DNA of 32,571 bases, from assembly GCA_023091735.1 (NCBI GenBank), contig JALKBU010000572.1, forward strand, positions 1 through 32,571, given 5' to 3'. This document shows positions 10,061-19,128 of the stretch, piece by piece; the stretch's first letter is position 1; the number at the start of each line of letters is the position of its first letter. Below the pieces are notes generated by a model. That model had not been told where the DNA came from. It searched no databases and was given only the letters and a program-made list of their open reading frames with translations. Source of the stretch: Trichomonas tenax (taxonomy: Eukaryota; Parabasalia; Trichomonadida; Trichomonadidae). The position numbers were made by a program, and so were the translations under genes.

Positions 10061-10139
10061 AAAAATTTGGGTGAACCATGAATCGAACACAGATCTATTG
10101 AGCCACAATCAACAATACTAACCATTCACCCAATGACAT
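10061..10139 (-). ncRNA. tRNA-His-like element, probably a pseudogene
   Basis: The minus strand has an A box TGGGTGAATGG (10132-10122), followed by TTAGTAT as in eukaryotic tRNA-His. A 5-bp anticodon stem carries loop TTGTGGC (10108-10102), giving anticodon GTG (His). A 5-bp T stem (two G-U pairs) encloses the B box TTCGATT. A T5 run at 10065-10061 follows. With a standard D arm the acceptor ends do not pair. The 3' TTCACCC instead matches GGGTGAA inside the D arm. Structure and stem quality argue for a degraded copy that may still be transcribed. Confidence 0.5.
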
Positions 10140-10269
10140 TTAATTGTATTATTTGATAACCAATATAATACTAAATAAAGTTATAATGTCAATAATTCAT
10201 CAAGATTCATAATGCAATCATTTTGTTTGATTTTATTCATTAATGTTTATTACCACAAGAAGGAATGGA

Positions 10270-10956
10270 CTCAAATTCATGCATAAATTTCAACACTTTT
10301 TGGTTTAACGTTGTGAATTATAACAGTATGATTCATCAGGCATCAAATGGATAGTTTCGTCCATGAAAATGGTAAATTGGTAAGCTTTCCGAACATAAAA
10401 CTTAGGAGGCACATAACTATAAATTCCATCGAATGAGAGATCGCTGTCTGTAACAACAGTCTCTGATCACAAATAAACCTCGCATAAATTCGTCAACCCG
10501 AACATTGATAGAAAGGACCAAAGCTCAAAAATATTATATCCGCAGAAGGTTCGAAAATTAATTCAGTTAATTTAAACATCGAAGAAAAAACAGCATAATC
10601 AAGATAATGAACTGATTTTGGGACATATAATTTTGCAATTGATGTGCCAAAGATATTATCGCGTGAAAGAAACTCAATTGAATCTGCAATTTTTACCGAC
10701 GTCATTAATTGGCACCATCTAAATGCAAAGACCAAAGTTCTTGCAACTTTGTATGTATCGCCTTGAAAAGAAACATATGAAGGTATTTCTACATTCCCCA
10801 ATAAATTATATCCTGCAACTGGTGCATTTGCGAATTGTTCATAATCCACGCCATTTTGATAATAGCGAATCCCCATGAAGCATAAGCCTGGATTATATAT
10901 TTGGAAATTTAGACCATTGTATTGAAATACAGTTAAATTAAACAATATTTTATCAT
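10270..10956 (-). pseudogene. BspA-like LRR_5 protein, decayed tandem copy
   Basis: This copy parallels the neighbour at 11246-12003 almost block by block (FQIYNPGLC, VEIPSYV, FQGDTYKVART, LYVPKSV, LIFEPSADI, YVPPKFYVRKAY, LMPDES). BspA-like leucine-rich proteins are a large trichomonad family, often on the cell surface. Relative to the neighbour it has lost about 55 bases after the PFYQ codons (near 10500), which shifts the frame into TGA. A further TGA replaces a Cys codon after CEVYL (near 10460). There is no in-frame ATG: the one at 10956-10954 is one base out of frame. No membrane segment is seen. It is therefore a pseudogene. Confidence 0.8.
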
Positions 10957-11245
10957 TATGACCTCAACATTCAAGACTTACGTTAAGGTTAATGAATACC
11001 TCAACACTAAGCAAGCTTTATAATGAAAGAATGCTCCGATTGATTTATCTATATGCAGAATTACTTAAATTTGTGCATGATACTTATCAACTTCAAATAA
11101 TTTAAACTTGCAACGTTTAGCGTATTACATTCATCTGTTCTATTGGCAAATTGCTTAGATTGCATGATATGCAATTCGTAAAATTAAAACTATTTTTACT
11201 GATTTAATTCATGTCTGCTATCACCAGAAAGAATATATATGGCTT

Positions 11246-12003
11246 CTATTCTTGGATATTATAATTTATGCAGACACTTGAACATTTCTTGGTTTTAAGT
11301 TGTGAAAATAAACAAATTGATTCATCAGGCATCAAAGAAACAGTTTCACCCATAAAAAGAGTAGACTTGTAAGCTTTTCGTACATAAAATTTAGGAGGAG
11401 CAGGACTATAAATGCTATGAAATGAGTAGTTACTGTTTGTGACAACAGTTTTTGAACACAAATAAACTTCAGATAAATTCGTCGATCCAAACATTCTGTC
11501 AGCATGATAAACGACATTAACAGGGAGAATAAGTTTCTTCAGCGCATACAATCGAAAGAAAGTATGATAACTTAAAAAAGTTATATCTGCAGAAGGCTCA
11601 AAAATTAATTCTCTTAAGCTATACATCGAAGAGAAAGCAGCAAACTCAAGATAACGGACTGATTTCGGTACATAAAGTTCTTTGATTGAAGTGCCAAAGA
11701 AAGTATCACGAGAAAGATATTCAATTGAATCTGCAATTTGTGCGGATTTCAATAAATTGCATCCTCTAAATGCAAAAACAGAAGTTCTTGCGACTTTGTA
11801 TATATCTCCTTGAAATGGCACGTAGGAGGGTATTTCCACATGTCCAGAGATGTGATGTCCTTCAACTGCAGCATTAGCGTATTGAGTGTAATCCGCACCA
11901 TTCTGATCAAAGCGAATGCCTACATAGCATAAGCCTGGGTTATATATTTGGAAATTTAATACATTGTATTGAAAGACAGTTAAATTCAACAATATTTTAT
12001 CAT
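11246..12003 (-). CDS. BspA-like LRR_5 protein, start codon out of frame
   Basis: The coding frame runs 11992-11246 (248 codons). It carries repeats of the BspA/LRR_5 type: VEIPSYVPFQGDIYKVART, FRGCNLLKSAQIADSIEYL, ELYVPKSVRYLEFAAFSSM, LRELIFEPSAD and LKKLILPVNVVY. No signal peptide or C-terminal membrane helix is visible. The first in-frame codons are not ATG. The plausible ATG at 12003-12001 is separated from the frame by 11 bases (ATGATAAAATA then TTG), one base short of in-frame. The same defect occurs in the tandem copy, so it predates the duplication. Either both copies are pseudogenes, or translation starts in an unusual way. An in-frame TAA lies a few codons further upstream. Confidence 0.7.
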
Positions 12004-12690
12004 TATGACACTTTTATTCCTGACATTAAGGTTAATATTTACTTAACTGTTTTTATCAATAAATGAGATGATGAGAAGAGTGGAACATCTGCTGGTTAAG
12101 ATATATTCCATATAAGATTTAAAACCCTGCAAATTACTATTTGCTTGACATTCTATTTTCCACAAGACAATTTCCCCAATTCAAACATGAATTATTCAAT
12201 TAATATAGAGCTATTTGCATCAAAGATTGGAATACACTGGTATCTACTGAATGTTTCAGATGGCAATTCTTACAATGATACCTATATCATTATATGAGTT
12301 ATGTAAATGCAATGAATTCATTCATATAAAAATTCAGTGAAAAAATAATCCATGCTGAAGATTGCTGCTTTTTCATACCACAGTGTCTCTGTGGACTAAA
12401 TATATTATCCTGAAAATCAGCATGTTATAATATAAAAAGGAAAGTCAGACACAGAGTGAGAAAATTGTACGAAGAAAGAAGAGAAGAAATCATTGAATAC
12501 AAAAGAAACAGACTCTTTCATGTTTGAATATCATTGAAAGATGAAACTCATTGTCATATAGCGACATGATGATTGGAAAATCTTTTGATGTGTTTTTGAA
12601 AAAAATATTGATGTTTTCATGATCTATCAGCTATGGAGATCTCAAAAATCGAATAAAAATCGAAATATAATTCCTGATGTAACGAGTTTT
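12004..12690. other. Spacer with small hairpin, no gene seen
   Basis: No supportable gene. A short perfect hairpin CCACAG-tgtct-CTGTGG lies at 12378-12394 and a TATAAAAAGG string at 12431-12440. I cannot link either to a known RNA. Confidence 0.4.
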
Positions 12691-12691
12691 C

Positions 12692-12700
12692 GTCACTTTT
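12692..12700 (+). promoter_or_regulatory. Initiator (TCA+1CTTTT) of CFAP100 gene
   Basis: GTCACTTTT with A+1 at 12695 gives a 21-base leader to the ATG at 12716. The form fits the trichomonad initiator TCA+1Py(T/A). It decides the choice of ATG at 12716 over any upstream non-ATG codon. Confidence 0.65.
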
Positions 12701-12715
12701 CCAAAGATTTTGGGG

Positions 12716-14116
12716 ATGTCAAAAGAAAAGCTGGAGACGGCCGACGAGATTTCCTCAGGGTCAGACACAGGCCTCAAGAACGAAAAAGCAGTGTACACGA
12801 GGCCTGCAAACCCATTTCGAATACCTGACGACAAAGAACAATTTGCGATTCATAATCAAATGCGTGATTCGACAAAGAAGACACGTTCAAGGCTTTTGGA
12901 CCTTACGTCAGTGCGGGACAACTTCCGTCATCTTACACAAGTCACTACACAGCCAATTACAGCTGAAGAAAAGGCACTCGATCAATTAATTTCTCCGCCC
13001 GATTCATCAAAGAACAGAGAAGGACTCAAAGAGTTCATTTCACAAAAGAGAGAGATATTTCTCGCTCAACTTGCAATCGATACAAAACGAGAAGAATTAA
13101 AAAGATTAGAAAAGCTCGAAAAGGAGGAGGAATCAGCTCTTAAGGCTAAAGCAGCCGAAATAAACCTATTTAAAACACAATTCGCTAATTTCATCGAATC
13201 AGATGGTAAAGCTACAATGGATGCAGGAAAAGCTGCAGAAAAGAAAGCAAAAGAAAGATTAGAGGTTTCTATGAAGATTAAACAAGTCTCAGGCCAAATT
13301 TCAACATTGAGAAATGAGATTGCACATCAAGATGAAAGACTCGCTGAATGTCAACAATACGAACAGTTCTTGGAGTCCCTTACACCACCTGATTGGAAGA
13401 AAGCACATCCAGGCGAAATTTATTTCACGGATCCCGGCCAATTGATAAATATTATCGCATCATTGGAAGAACAAAACATGTTCTTGATCAGGCACTGCCA
13501 GGAAGCGGAAGAAGCTGTGGAGCGCTACAGAGCAAAGTTCAATGAGTTGCTTGAAAGCAGAGAAGGTGGATTGAAGCAAATGGCAACAAACAAAGAAGAG
13601 AAAGAAAAAGAATTAGAAATAACAAAAGAAAAGAATGGTCAATATAAGATTGACGGCGAATTTAAGTATGGAAACGAACTTGGTGAAGAAGAATATAATC
13701 AAATACAACAGAATATCATTGCATTCCATAAGAATCTTGGATTTGATGTTTCAAGCTCCAATGATGTTGCAATGATGCTTCGCAGAATTGAAAATAAGAT
13801 GGAAGATTTGATAATGAGATTAGAGAAGATGGGGTCTTCATTAGTGAAGTCATTAGCATTAGAGAAGGAAAGAGAGAGAAGAGATCTCAAAAGGACAAAG
13901 GATCAAGAAGGAAAGCAAACAGCTCAGGCAGAGAAAGTTAAGAAGGCAATCGAGTTGGCCAACAAACCAATCGAACGTAAACTCGGAAGACCTCTTGTTG
14001 AAAGAATTATACCAAAGAAAGGACAGAGCAGACAAGAAGAGGAAGATAAAGCTCGCAAAGAGTTGGCGGAAAAGGAAGCAGACGAAAAACTATTATTTGG
14101 ACAGATTTGGGATTAA
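12716..14116 (+). CDS. CFAP100: CFAP100-like axonemal coiled-coil protein (DUF4200)
   Basis: The 466-residue protein starts at ATG 12716, 21 bases after an initiator. The N-terminus has NPFRIPDDKEQFAIHNQ, a motif matching CFAP100/CCDC37. A DUF4200-type helical region follows at about 100-230: EFISQKREIFLAQLAIDTKR, EELKRLEKLEKEEE and, at its end, LESLTPPDW. Further coiled coils and a Lys/Glu-rich tail run to the end. In Chlamydomonas CFAP100 (MIA1) pairs with CFAP73 (MIA2). Together they form the modifier-of-inner-arms complex beside inner dynein I1/f on the doublet microtubule and regulate beating. A role on the parasite flagella is inferred from this family. CFAP73 and CCDC38 share DUF4200, but the N-terminal motif favours CFAP100. 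The length is somewhat below the human protein. Confidence 0.82.
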   Translation: MSKEKLETADEISSGSDTGLKNEKAVYTRPANPFRIPDDKEQFAIHNQMRDSTKKTRSRLLDLTSVRDNFRHLTQVTTQPITAEEKALDQLISPPDSSKNREGLKEFISQKREIFLAQLAIDTKREELKRLEKLEKEEESALKAKAAEINLFKTQFANFIESDGKATMDAGKAAEKKAKERLEVSMKIKQVSGQISTLRNEIAHQDERLAECQQYEQFLESLTPPDWKKAHPGEIYFTDPGQLINIIASLEEQNMFLIRHCQEAEEAVERYRAKFNELLESREGGLKQMATNKEEKEKELEITKEKNGQYKIDGEFKYGNELGEEEYNQIQQNIIAFHKNLGFDVSSSNDVAMMLRRIENKMEDLIMRLEKMGSSLVKSLALEKERERRDLKRTKDQEGKQTAQAEKVKKAIELANKPIERKLGRPLVERIIPKKGQSRQEEEDKARKELAEKEADEKLLFGQIWD

Positions 14117-14698
14117 TTGTATATATATTCTTATTGTAAATATATGTTTTTAATGATGTATCAATAACAAACTTAACACATGTTATTCGCTACTTTTAAT
14201 GAACTATTGGAAACGTAAATTCAAAACTAATTATCTGCGACTTTTAGACGAATAATACTAATGAAATTGGATTCCAACACTAAGGAACTACTTATCATTT
14301 CATTGCTCTGATCTTGACATATCATTTCTACACTTAAATATTCTTATTTGCACAGAGGTAATTCATTTTATTTCAAATATTACATATAAATAAAAGCGTC
14401 GGCCAATAGCTGAAGCTCCAAAACATTTGGATTTTGCATTCAAACATATATAGCACACAACATAGCAAACATCATCGCAAGTTTTGGTTGATGTATTTTA
14501 ACATCTGAGATTAGTCGCACAATATCATTTTCACTGCTCAAAAATCAAATTTTCATGGCTTCATCATAAAATATTTTCTTAAACTCTTCTATCCAGGATC
14601 TAAATCATACATAGCAAACCACACAGTAATTAAATTTACATGTTTTGGCTTGTTGATTTTCAAATTTGAAGTTATTTATATTTTTATCAAAATTAAAT
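14117..14698. other. Spacer between the two flagellar genes
   Basis: No gene seen. TTTACATGTTTT at about 14636-14647 is a partial match to the upstream element described next to it. Confidence 0.5.
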
Positions 14699-14699
14699 A

Positions 14700-14712
14700 T
14701 TTACATGTCAAA
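14700..14712 (+). promoter_or_regulatory. TTTACATGTCAAA upstream element (ODAD4 gene)
   Basis: TTTACATGTCAAA lies 63 bases before the ODAD4 ATG. The 22 bases 14699-14720 are identical to 32078-32099. Related forms precede several other genes in the window. Its role as a promoter element is inferred from this recurrence. Confidence 0.5.
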
Positions 14713-14774
14713 AATATATTAAAGCGTCAGGAAAAAATAGAGAGGGGCAATAATACGTTTATTTTACAAGGATT

Positions 14775-16001
14775 ATGGTAAGTCTTCCTCCAAAGCACTT
14801 GAATGAGACCTTCAAGAGGAGAATGGCGATGCTTGGAAAGCCAGCGACGCCGTACGTAGCGGTGGATGGCGACGAACCGCCGCCGGATTTTGAACAGTAC
14901 AAAACACCCGTTCCTGGACCAAAAATCAACATCAAATGGACTGCGAAGGAAAGGGCGACGCAAGAATATCTCGCTTTGCTGTCAGAAGGTATGTCTTTGT
15001 ATAAAAGAAACGAATATTATCGAGCGATTGACGCTTTCACGAAAGCATACGATAAATCATCGGATTTGGAGGACAGAATGGTGAATATCAACACAATTCT
15101 CATTGATCGTGCAGACTGTTACATTCAAGTTGGCAAACCAGAGCTCGCAATCGAAGATGTCAACATTGTCCTGAATCAAATCCCAGAATACTCACACCCA
15201 GGGAAAGCGGATCCGAAGAAGCCCCCGAATCCTGATCTTCCACGCGCAATTTTAACAAAAGCAGAAGCATATTTTTCAATGGGTGAATTCGAGTTCGCTT
15301 TGGTGTTCTTCGAGCAGGGCCTTGCCATTCGCAAGGATATGGTCGGCTTCAGAGACGGCGTCACAAAAGCAAAGCACGCAATTCTTGATGCGATTCGTGG
15401 TGAAAAGATTTTCCAGCCAAATCCAAATTATGCGACATCCAGAGCTAAAACGAGGAATTTAGAAACGAGATCCTCACCAAAGAAGACTGAGGAGGGCGAA
15501 GAAGAAGCACAAGATAAGAACAAAAAGAATGAAGATAAGAAAGTTAAAACCGCGCGACTTCTTCCACAAGAAGTTCCTCCTCTTGACACGACAGAAGGCA
15601 ATGAAAACTATCTCGGCGAGCTCTCGTTGGACTACCAGTTCCTCAATGACCTCAAATGCGAGTTATCAGACATGAGTGGACCTGCAAGTCAGTTTGGAAA
15701 GAAACAGAATGAAAACATCAAAGATATCGTCGATGATGCACTTGAATATCTCAGCACAAGAGGCTCATTCTGGAGTCAGCAAGGCAAGAAGTCCACGAAC
15801 GATGGTGATCAGACAGAAAGAGCGAAGACATCAAGAGATACACATTCACGACAAATGCGGGATCCATCGCCAACAGCAAAGACTGCAAGAGCTCAATCAG
15901 CTTCAAGAAACGCCAGACCTAAGTCTCGCAACAAAGATGCAACACCACACTACGAGATGAGCAAGTTGCAGCAATATGAATCTAAGTATCCACCTAAATA
16001 A
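14775..16001 (+). CDS. ODAD4: ODAD4/TTC25-like outer dynein arm docking protein
   Basis: This 408-residue protein starts at ATG 14775. Three TPR motifs lie at about 66-99, 106-139 and 157-190. The stretch AEAYFSMGEFEFALVFFEQG is close to the TTC25/ODAD4 TPR, and the following FRDGVTKAKHAI and the later NYLGEL also match that family. The C-terminal 150 residues are Lys/Ser/Arg-rich and probably disordered. ODAD4 is a subunit of the docking complex that fixes outer dynein arms to doublet microtubules, and cilia lacking it lose outer arms. It follows CFAP100 on the same strand, 658 bases away, too far for a shared transcript in a trichomonad. No canonical initiator is visible close to the ATG, but the TTTACATGTCAAA element is. 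Confidence 0.85.
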   Translation: MVSLPPKHLNETFKRRMAMLGKPATPYVAVDGDEPPPDFEQYKTPVPGPKINIKWTAKERATQEYLALLSEGMSLYKRNEYYRAIDAFTKAYDKSSDLEDRMVNINTILIDRADCYIQVGKPELAIEDVNIVLNQIPEYSHPGKADPKKPPNPDLPRAILTKAEAYFSMGEFEFALVFFEQGLAIRKDMVGFRDGVTKAKHAILDAIRGEKIFQPNPNYATSRAKTRNLETRSSPKKTEEGEEEAQDKNKKNEDKKVKTARLLPQEVPPLDTTEGNENYLGELSLDYQFLNDLKCELSDMSGPASQFGKKQNENIKDIVDDALEYLSTRGSFWSQQGKKSTNDGDQTERAKTSRDTHSRQMRDPSPTAKTARAQSASRNARPKSRNKDATPHYEMSKLQQYESKYPPK

Positions 16002-16103
16002 TTGTTCATTATTTTTAAAATCTTTTGTTTTTCGTCAAATTTTGTTTTTGGAAAAATAACAAACATACATTTTAAACAATATAATAAACAGAATAATATA
16101 TGA

Positions 16104-17123
16104 TTAAATAAAATCTTCCCATTCACTGAGCTGTGTTTCATCGTCTGTTTCGAATGTTCCGATTGGTAATAATAATGAATTCGAATCAGTTTGAATTCTA
16201 CGTGGTCTACCACGTCTTGGTGTTGATCCAATCATAATGCTTTGAGAGCGCTTGATAGATCCCTTCTTTGAAGAATTTGATGATTTTAATTGTGATAATT
16301 TTGTTGGTGGAGGCAAAGAAGCCAATGTCATTTTATTTTCGAGTTCTTCCGATTGCTCAACCGAAAGAAGGTCCTCCGGTTTGTCCCATGGCCTTGGTTC
16401 CCAAAATCGAGGAACGATATGAACTTCAGTTTCTTGATCATATCTTTCAGTCTTTTGATGCTCCTCTTCAGTCATAACGATCGTAAGGCCTTTATATATT
16501 AAGTCAATTGACTGTGCTGGATGTTGAATTCGATCATCGAAACTGTAAATGATTCTATTTTCTATAATTTCGAGTGTTTTGTGGTGATCAACAATGCCTC
16601 TCTTGTTCCACTCTATTATTGTCTCTGGTTCTTCGTCAGAATCATCTTCGAGATGCTTTGATTCTGTAATATTTGGCGTTTTCGTCTTCGCTGACTCCCA
16701 ATCTGGCGTCAGGACCCTCTTTGGCTGTAAAAATTTGTTGGGTGTCGTTGGCCGAGTGAGAAATCGCGGCGCTATGCTGACTCTCTGCCTCGTTATGTGC
16801 GGAATTCGGAGCTGTATCGCTTCAGGTTCGTCTTCTTCCTCGTATTTATACTCAATCTTCTTTTCAGGACGTGGCGGGATTCGAATTTGAATCGTTGTGT
16901 TCTGTGGGTTTGCGAATAACGGCGGCTGATTGTTTGGTTTGAATTTTCCGTGAAGAATATACTGCTGGAGAAGCAACTGTATCGATGGCGGCAATTGATC
17001 GTGTTGAGGAGGCGGAAAGACTGCATGAGAGCCATCCTCCTCCTTCGACTCGCCCTGGTGAGACGGCTCGGAAGAATCGGGCTCTTTCGCCAATTCCCCA
17101 GAGCTGCTCGCGCTAAGGCTCAT
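16104..17123 (-). CDS. Unknown acidic protein with AT-hook-like motif
   Basis: I take the start as the ATG at 17123 (MSLSASSSGEL), 21 bases after a good initiator. This gives 339 residues. The longer reading from 17225 begins on TTG and runs across the promoter. No family is recognised. The N-terminal 40 residues are acidic and polar. The middle has charged segments with repeated RIP motifs (IQIRIPPRPEKK, IQLRIPHITRQR). The C-terminal part contains PRRGRPRR, an AT-hook-like DNA minor-groove motif, and ends acidic (ETQLSEWEDFI). A nuclear protein is plausible but is inference. It converges on ODAD4, with about 100 bases between the stop codons. Confidence 0.75.
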   Translation of the reverse strand: MSLSASSSGELAKEPDSSEPSHQGESKEEDGSHAVFPPPQHDQLPPSIQLLLQQYILHGKFKPNNQPPLFANPQNTTIQIRIPPRPEKKIEYKYEEEDEPEAIQLRIPHITRQRVSIAPRFLTRPTTPNKFLQPKRVLTPDWESAKTKTPNITESKHLEDDSDEEPETIIEWNKRGIVDHHKTLEIIENRIIYSFDDRIQHPAQSIDLIYKGLTIVMTEEEHQKTERYDQETEVHIVPRFWEPRPWDKPEDLLSVEQSEELENKMTLASLPPPTKLSQLKSSNSSKKGSIKRSQSIMIGSTPRRGRPRRIQTDSNSLLLPIGTFETDDETQLSEWEDFI

Positions 17124-17138
17124 AAAATGAGGTGCCTG

Positions 17139-17147
17139 AAAAGTGAC
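17139..17147 (-). promoter_or_regulatory. Initiator (TCA+1CTTTT) of the 17123 gene
   Basis: GTCACTTTT on the minus strand, A+1 at 17144, gives a 21-base leader. A second copy (17167-17159) lies 20 bases upstream. Confidence 0.6.
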
Positions 17148-17170
17148 GTAAGTTAAACAAAAGTGACAAA

Positions 17171-17182
17171 TTGCCACGTAAA
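17171..17182 (-). promoter_or_regulatory. TTTACGTGGCAA variant of upstream element
   Basis: On the minus strand TTTACGTGGCAA directly precedes the initiator pair of the 17123 gene. It fits a consensus TTTACRTGKCAAA. Confidence 0.45.
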
Positions 17183-17225
17183 CGTTGATTGTCAAAATTT
17201 GGTAAAAATTTTGTTCTTTTGCCAA

Positions 17226-17533
17226 ATGAATATATTACCGCATTGCAATTCATAGATGTATAATATCAGAAATATCTTTTGTTTTTTAACTGTATGAATA
17301 TTATTGATGATAGATATTGTAGAGATCCAAATTTTAACATATTTTTAACCAAGAATAAATGAAAAGCAAGTCTTGCCAAAGCTATATTTGTGGTTTTGAA
17401 ACACGATATTGCTTTAATCAATAGATTTTCTAACATGAATCATTCAAAAATATGAAATTTGAAGTTGAAATCATGAAATAAATATAAAAAGATATACTAG
17501 TGAATAACCTCTATTTTATTTATTATATATAAA
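17226..17533. other. Spacer, nothing seen
   Basis: AT-rich sequence between the 5' flank of the 17123 gene and the stop of the TM9SF gene. No gene or structured element was recognised. Confidence 0.5.
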
Positions 17534-19075
17534 TCAAACAATCTTTTGCTGGTTAAATGAAAATCCAAGAACAATAACAGTTGATATGAATGATGCAAAG
17601 TTTCCGATTCCGAAAATAGCAACACCAGCTAAATATGAGCCAAATCCAAAGTAAAGATATGAAGATAAACCAGAGATCTGTGGCATGATGTACAACAGAC
17701 AAATAGCTGAAACAACAACAGATGCAACCATTCCTCTTCCGAATATAACACCCATCCATGGGAGGTTGTGACGTCTGATATAAAGACTCGAAGTAAAAAT
17801 TCCAAACAAACCAGCAACAGCGAAGATAGCCAATATGCCGGAAACAATATAAATCGGGCTTAATTCTTGGGTGTGGACTGTTGCATCAATGAGATATTTG
17901 AGACATGGGAATGATGCATATGAAATAGCGGCAATGTATCCAACATCTAAAGCATACTTCCAGCCTGGGGTTGGTGCTTGTTTTTCTTTGAATTCGCCAC
18001 GCTCCGTCTCAGCTGTGTATTTCAATCTAACAATCAAACCAGTGCTCCATGTACCAGTGATAATAACGAAAGATGTGAAAGTAACAACAATAATCCAAAT
18101 TATTGTTTGTGTAAAAGGTAAACCGCGGCTTCCACCAGCTGCGTAAGTTATAGCATAAAATGGAATGTAGATTCCAAGTATAATGAACCTAAAGAAGTGA
18201 TTAATATTCACTCGAACACCGATAAATTGTGTTAAAACTCCAGCAACGAAAACAGGAACTATAAAAGAAATTATGAATGTCTGGTTGAAGAAATCTGCAA
18301 TTGCACGTATGGATGTGCGTCCAATAAAGCTGAAGAAGAAGAAATCCAAGATATAAATGCCGATCGCAACAGAAATTATTGTACAACTTGCATTCTTTGG
18401 CAATCTCCACACCTCTTTTTGCGGAATTGAAATATTATGTTTAAGTCTGAATATTTGATATATTATCGTAATAATCAAAATAATAAAAACAGTGAAGCTG
18501 ATGTAGAAGTATTTCATTTCACTGTTGATAAGTTGCGACTTCACGGATGGAATTAATGGCAAGAAATTGAAGAAAAAGCTGATATTTCGTGTGGTCAATG
18601 ATTCAATTGTGTCAGATTTCGTTGGTATCACTTGGAACATGAAGTCCTGGCATCTGTATGCGTTTTCGTAGATGTTAACAGTGAAATGAAAGTACATATG
18701 TGTTGAATGTGTTTTTGCAGGGAATAAAGCGACCGAAGTCTTTTTCCCATCAACATAGAAGTCAATGAAAGCGCCTTTATTATGCAAATTATTAAAAATC
18801 GCGATATCTTCATTCGTGATATTTATTGGTTTTCGATCAAGATGTAAATTATAGTTGATTTCTCCAACAGCTTCAGAGAAATTGAGTATAGAACGTGTTT
18901 CGAATACAGTATAATAATTTATTTGTTCACCTTCAAATTTATAAGTGAAACCAGGGATAGGCATCGATAGAAAGGGATTCTCTAACGTTCCAACACCACT
19001 GATTGAATAGTTTCGGTCACAGTGGAGCACCGAATCAGTTCCAGACTTGGAGAATACGAAGAAAAGACAAAGCAT
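17534..19075 (-). CDS. TM9SF (nonaspanin/EMP70) family membrane protein
   Basis: The 513-residue protein starts at the first ATG with a hydrophobic leader (LCLFFVF). A lumenal domain of about 170 residues follows, then nine predicted membrane helices, the first at about 189-209. The motif VWRLPKN after helix 1 corresponds to the VFRPP segment of TM9SF proteins. LPFTQTIIWIIVV and the C-terminal YLYFGFGSYLAGV...GIGNFASF also match the family pattern. Family members sit in endosomes and Golgi, and human and yeast homologues affect sorting of membrane proteins with Gly-rich helices, phagocytosis and adhesion. It is shorter than the usual 600-650 residues, mostly in the lumenal part. The leader is very short, with TCA ending only a few bases before the ATG. 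Confidence 0.85.
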   Translation of the reverse strand: MLCLFFVFSKSGTDSVLHCDRNYSISGVGTLENPFLSMPIPGFTYKFEGEQINYYTVFETRSILNFSEAVGEINYNLHLDRKPINITNEDIAIFNNLHNKGAFIDFYVDGKKTSVALFPAKTHSTHMYFHFTVNIYENAYRCQDFMFQVIPTKSDTIESLTTRNISFFFNFLPLIPSVKSQLINSEMKYFYISFTVFIILIITIIYQIFRLKHNISIPQKEVWRLPKNASCTIISVAIGIYILDFFFFSFIGRTSIRAIADFFNQTFIISFIVPVFVAGVLTQFIGVRVNINHFFRFIILGIYIPFYAITYAAGGSRGLPFTQTIIWIIVVTFTSFVIITGTWSTGLIVRLKYTAETERGEFKEKQAPTPGWKYALDVGYIAAISYASFPCLKYLIDATVHTQELSPIYIVSGILAIFAVAGLFGIFTSSLYIRRHNLPWMGVIFGRGMVASVVVSAICLLYIMPQISGLSSYLYFGFGSYLAGVAIFGIGNFASFISTVIVLGFSFNQQKIV

Positions 19076-19090
19076 AATTGACTTTTTCTT

Positions 19091-19103
19091 TTTGCCATGT
19101 AAA
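19091..19103 (-). promoter_or_regulatory. TTTACATGGCAAA upstream element (TM9SF gene)
   Basis: TTTACATGGCAAA on the minus strand ends 15 bases upstream of the TM9SF ATG. A second partial copy, TGACATGTGAAA, is at 19117-19128. Confidence 0.5.
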
Positions 19104-19128
19104 TATTATGCTGTCATGACATGTGAAA

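Noticed and set aside
12378..12394. CCACAG/CTGTGG hairpin with nearby TATAAAAAGG as a possible small RNA gene
   Set aside because: The stem is only 6 bp, and there are no flanking RNA-gene signals or T-run that I can identify.
17125..17225. N-terminal extension of the 16104-17123 gene to 17225
   Set aside because: It begins on TTG, crosses two initiator copies and the upstream element, and reads as hydrophobic nonsense.
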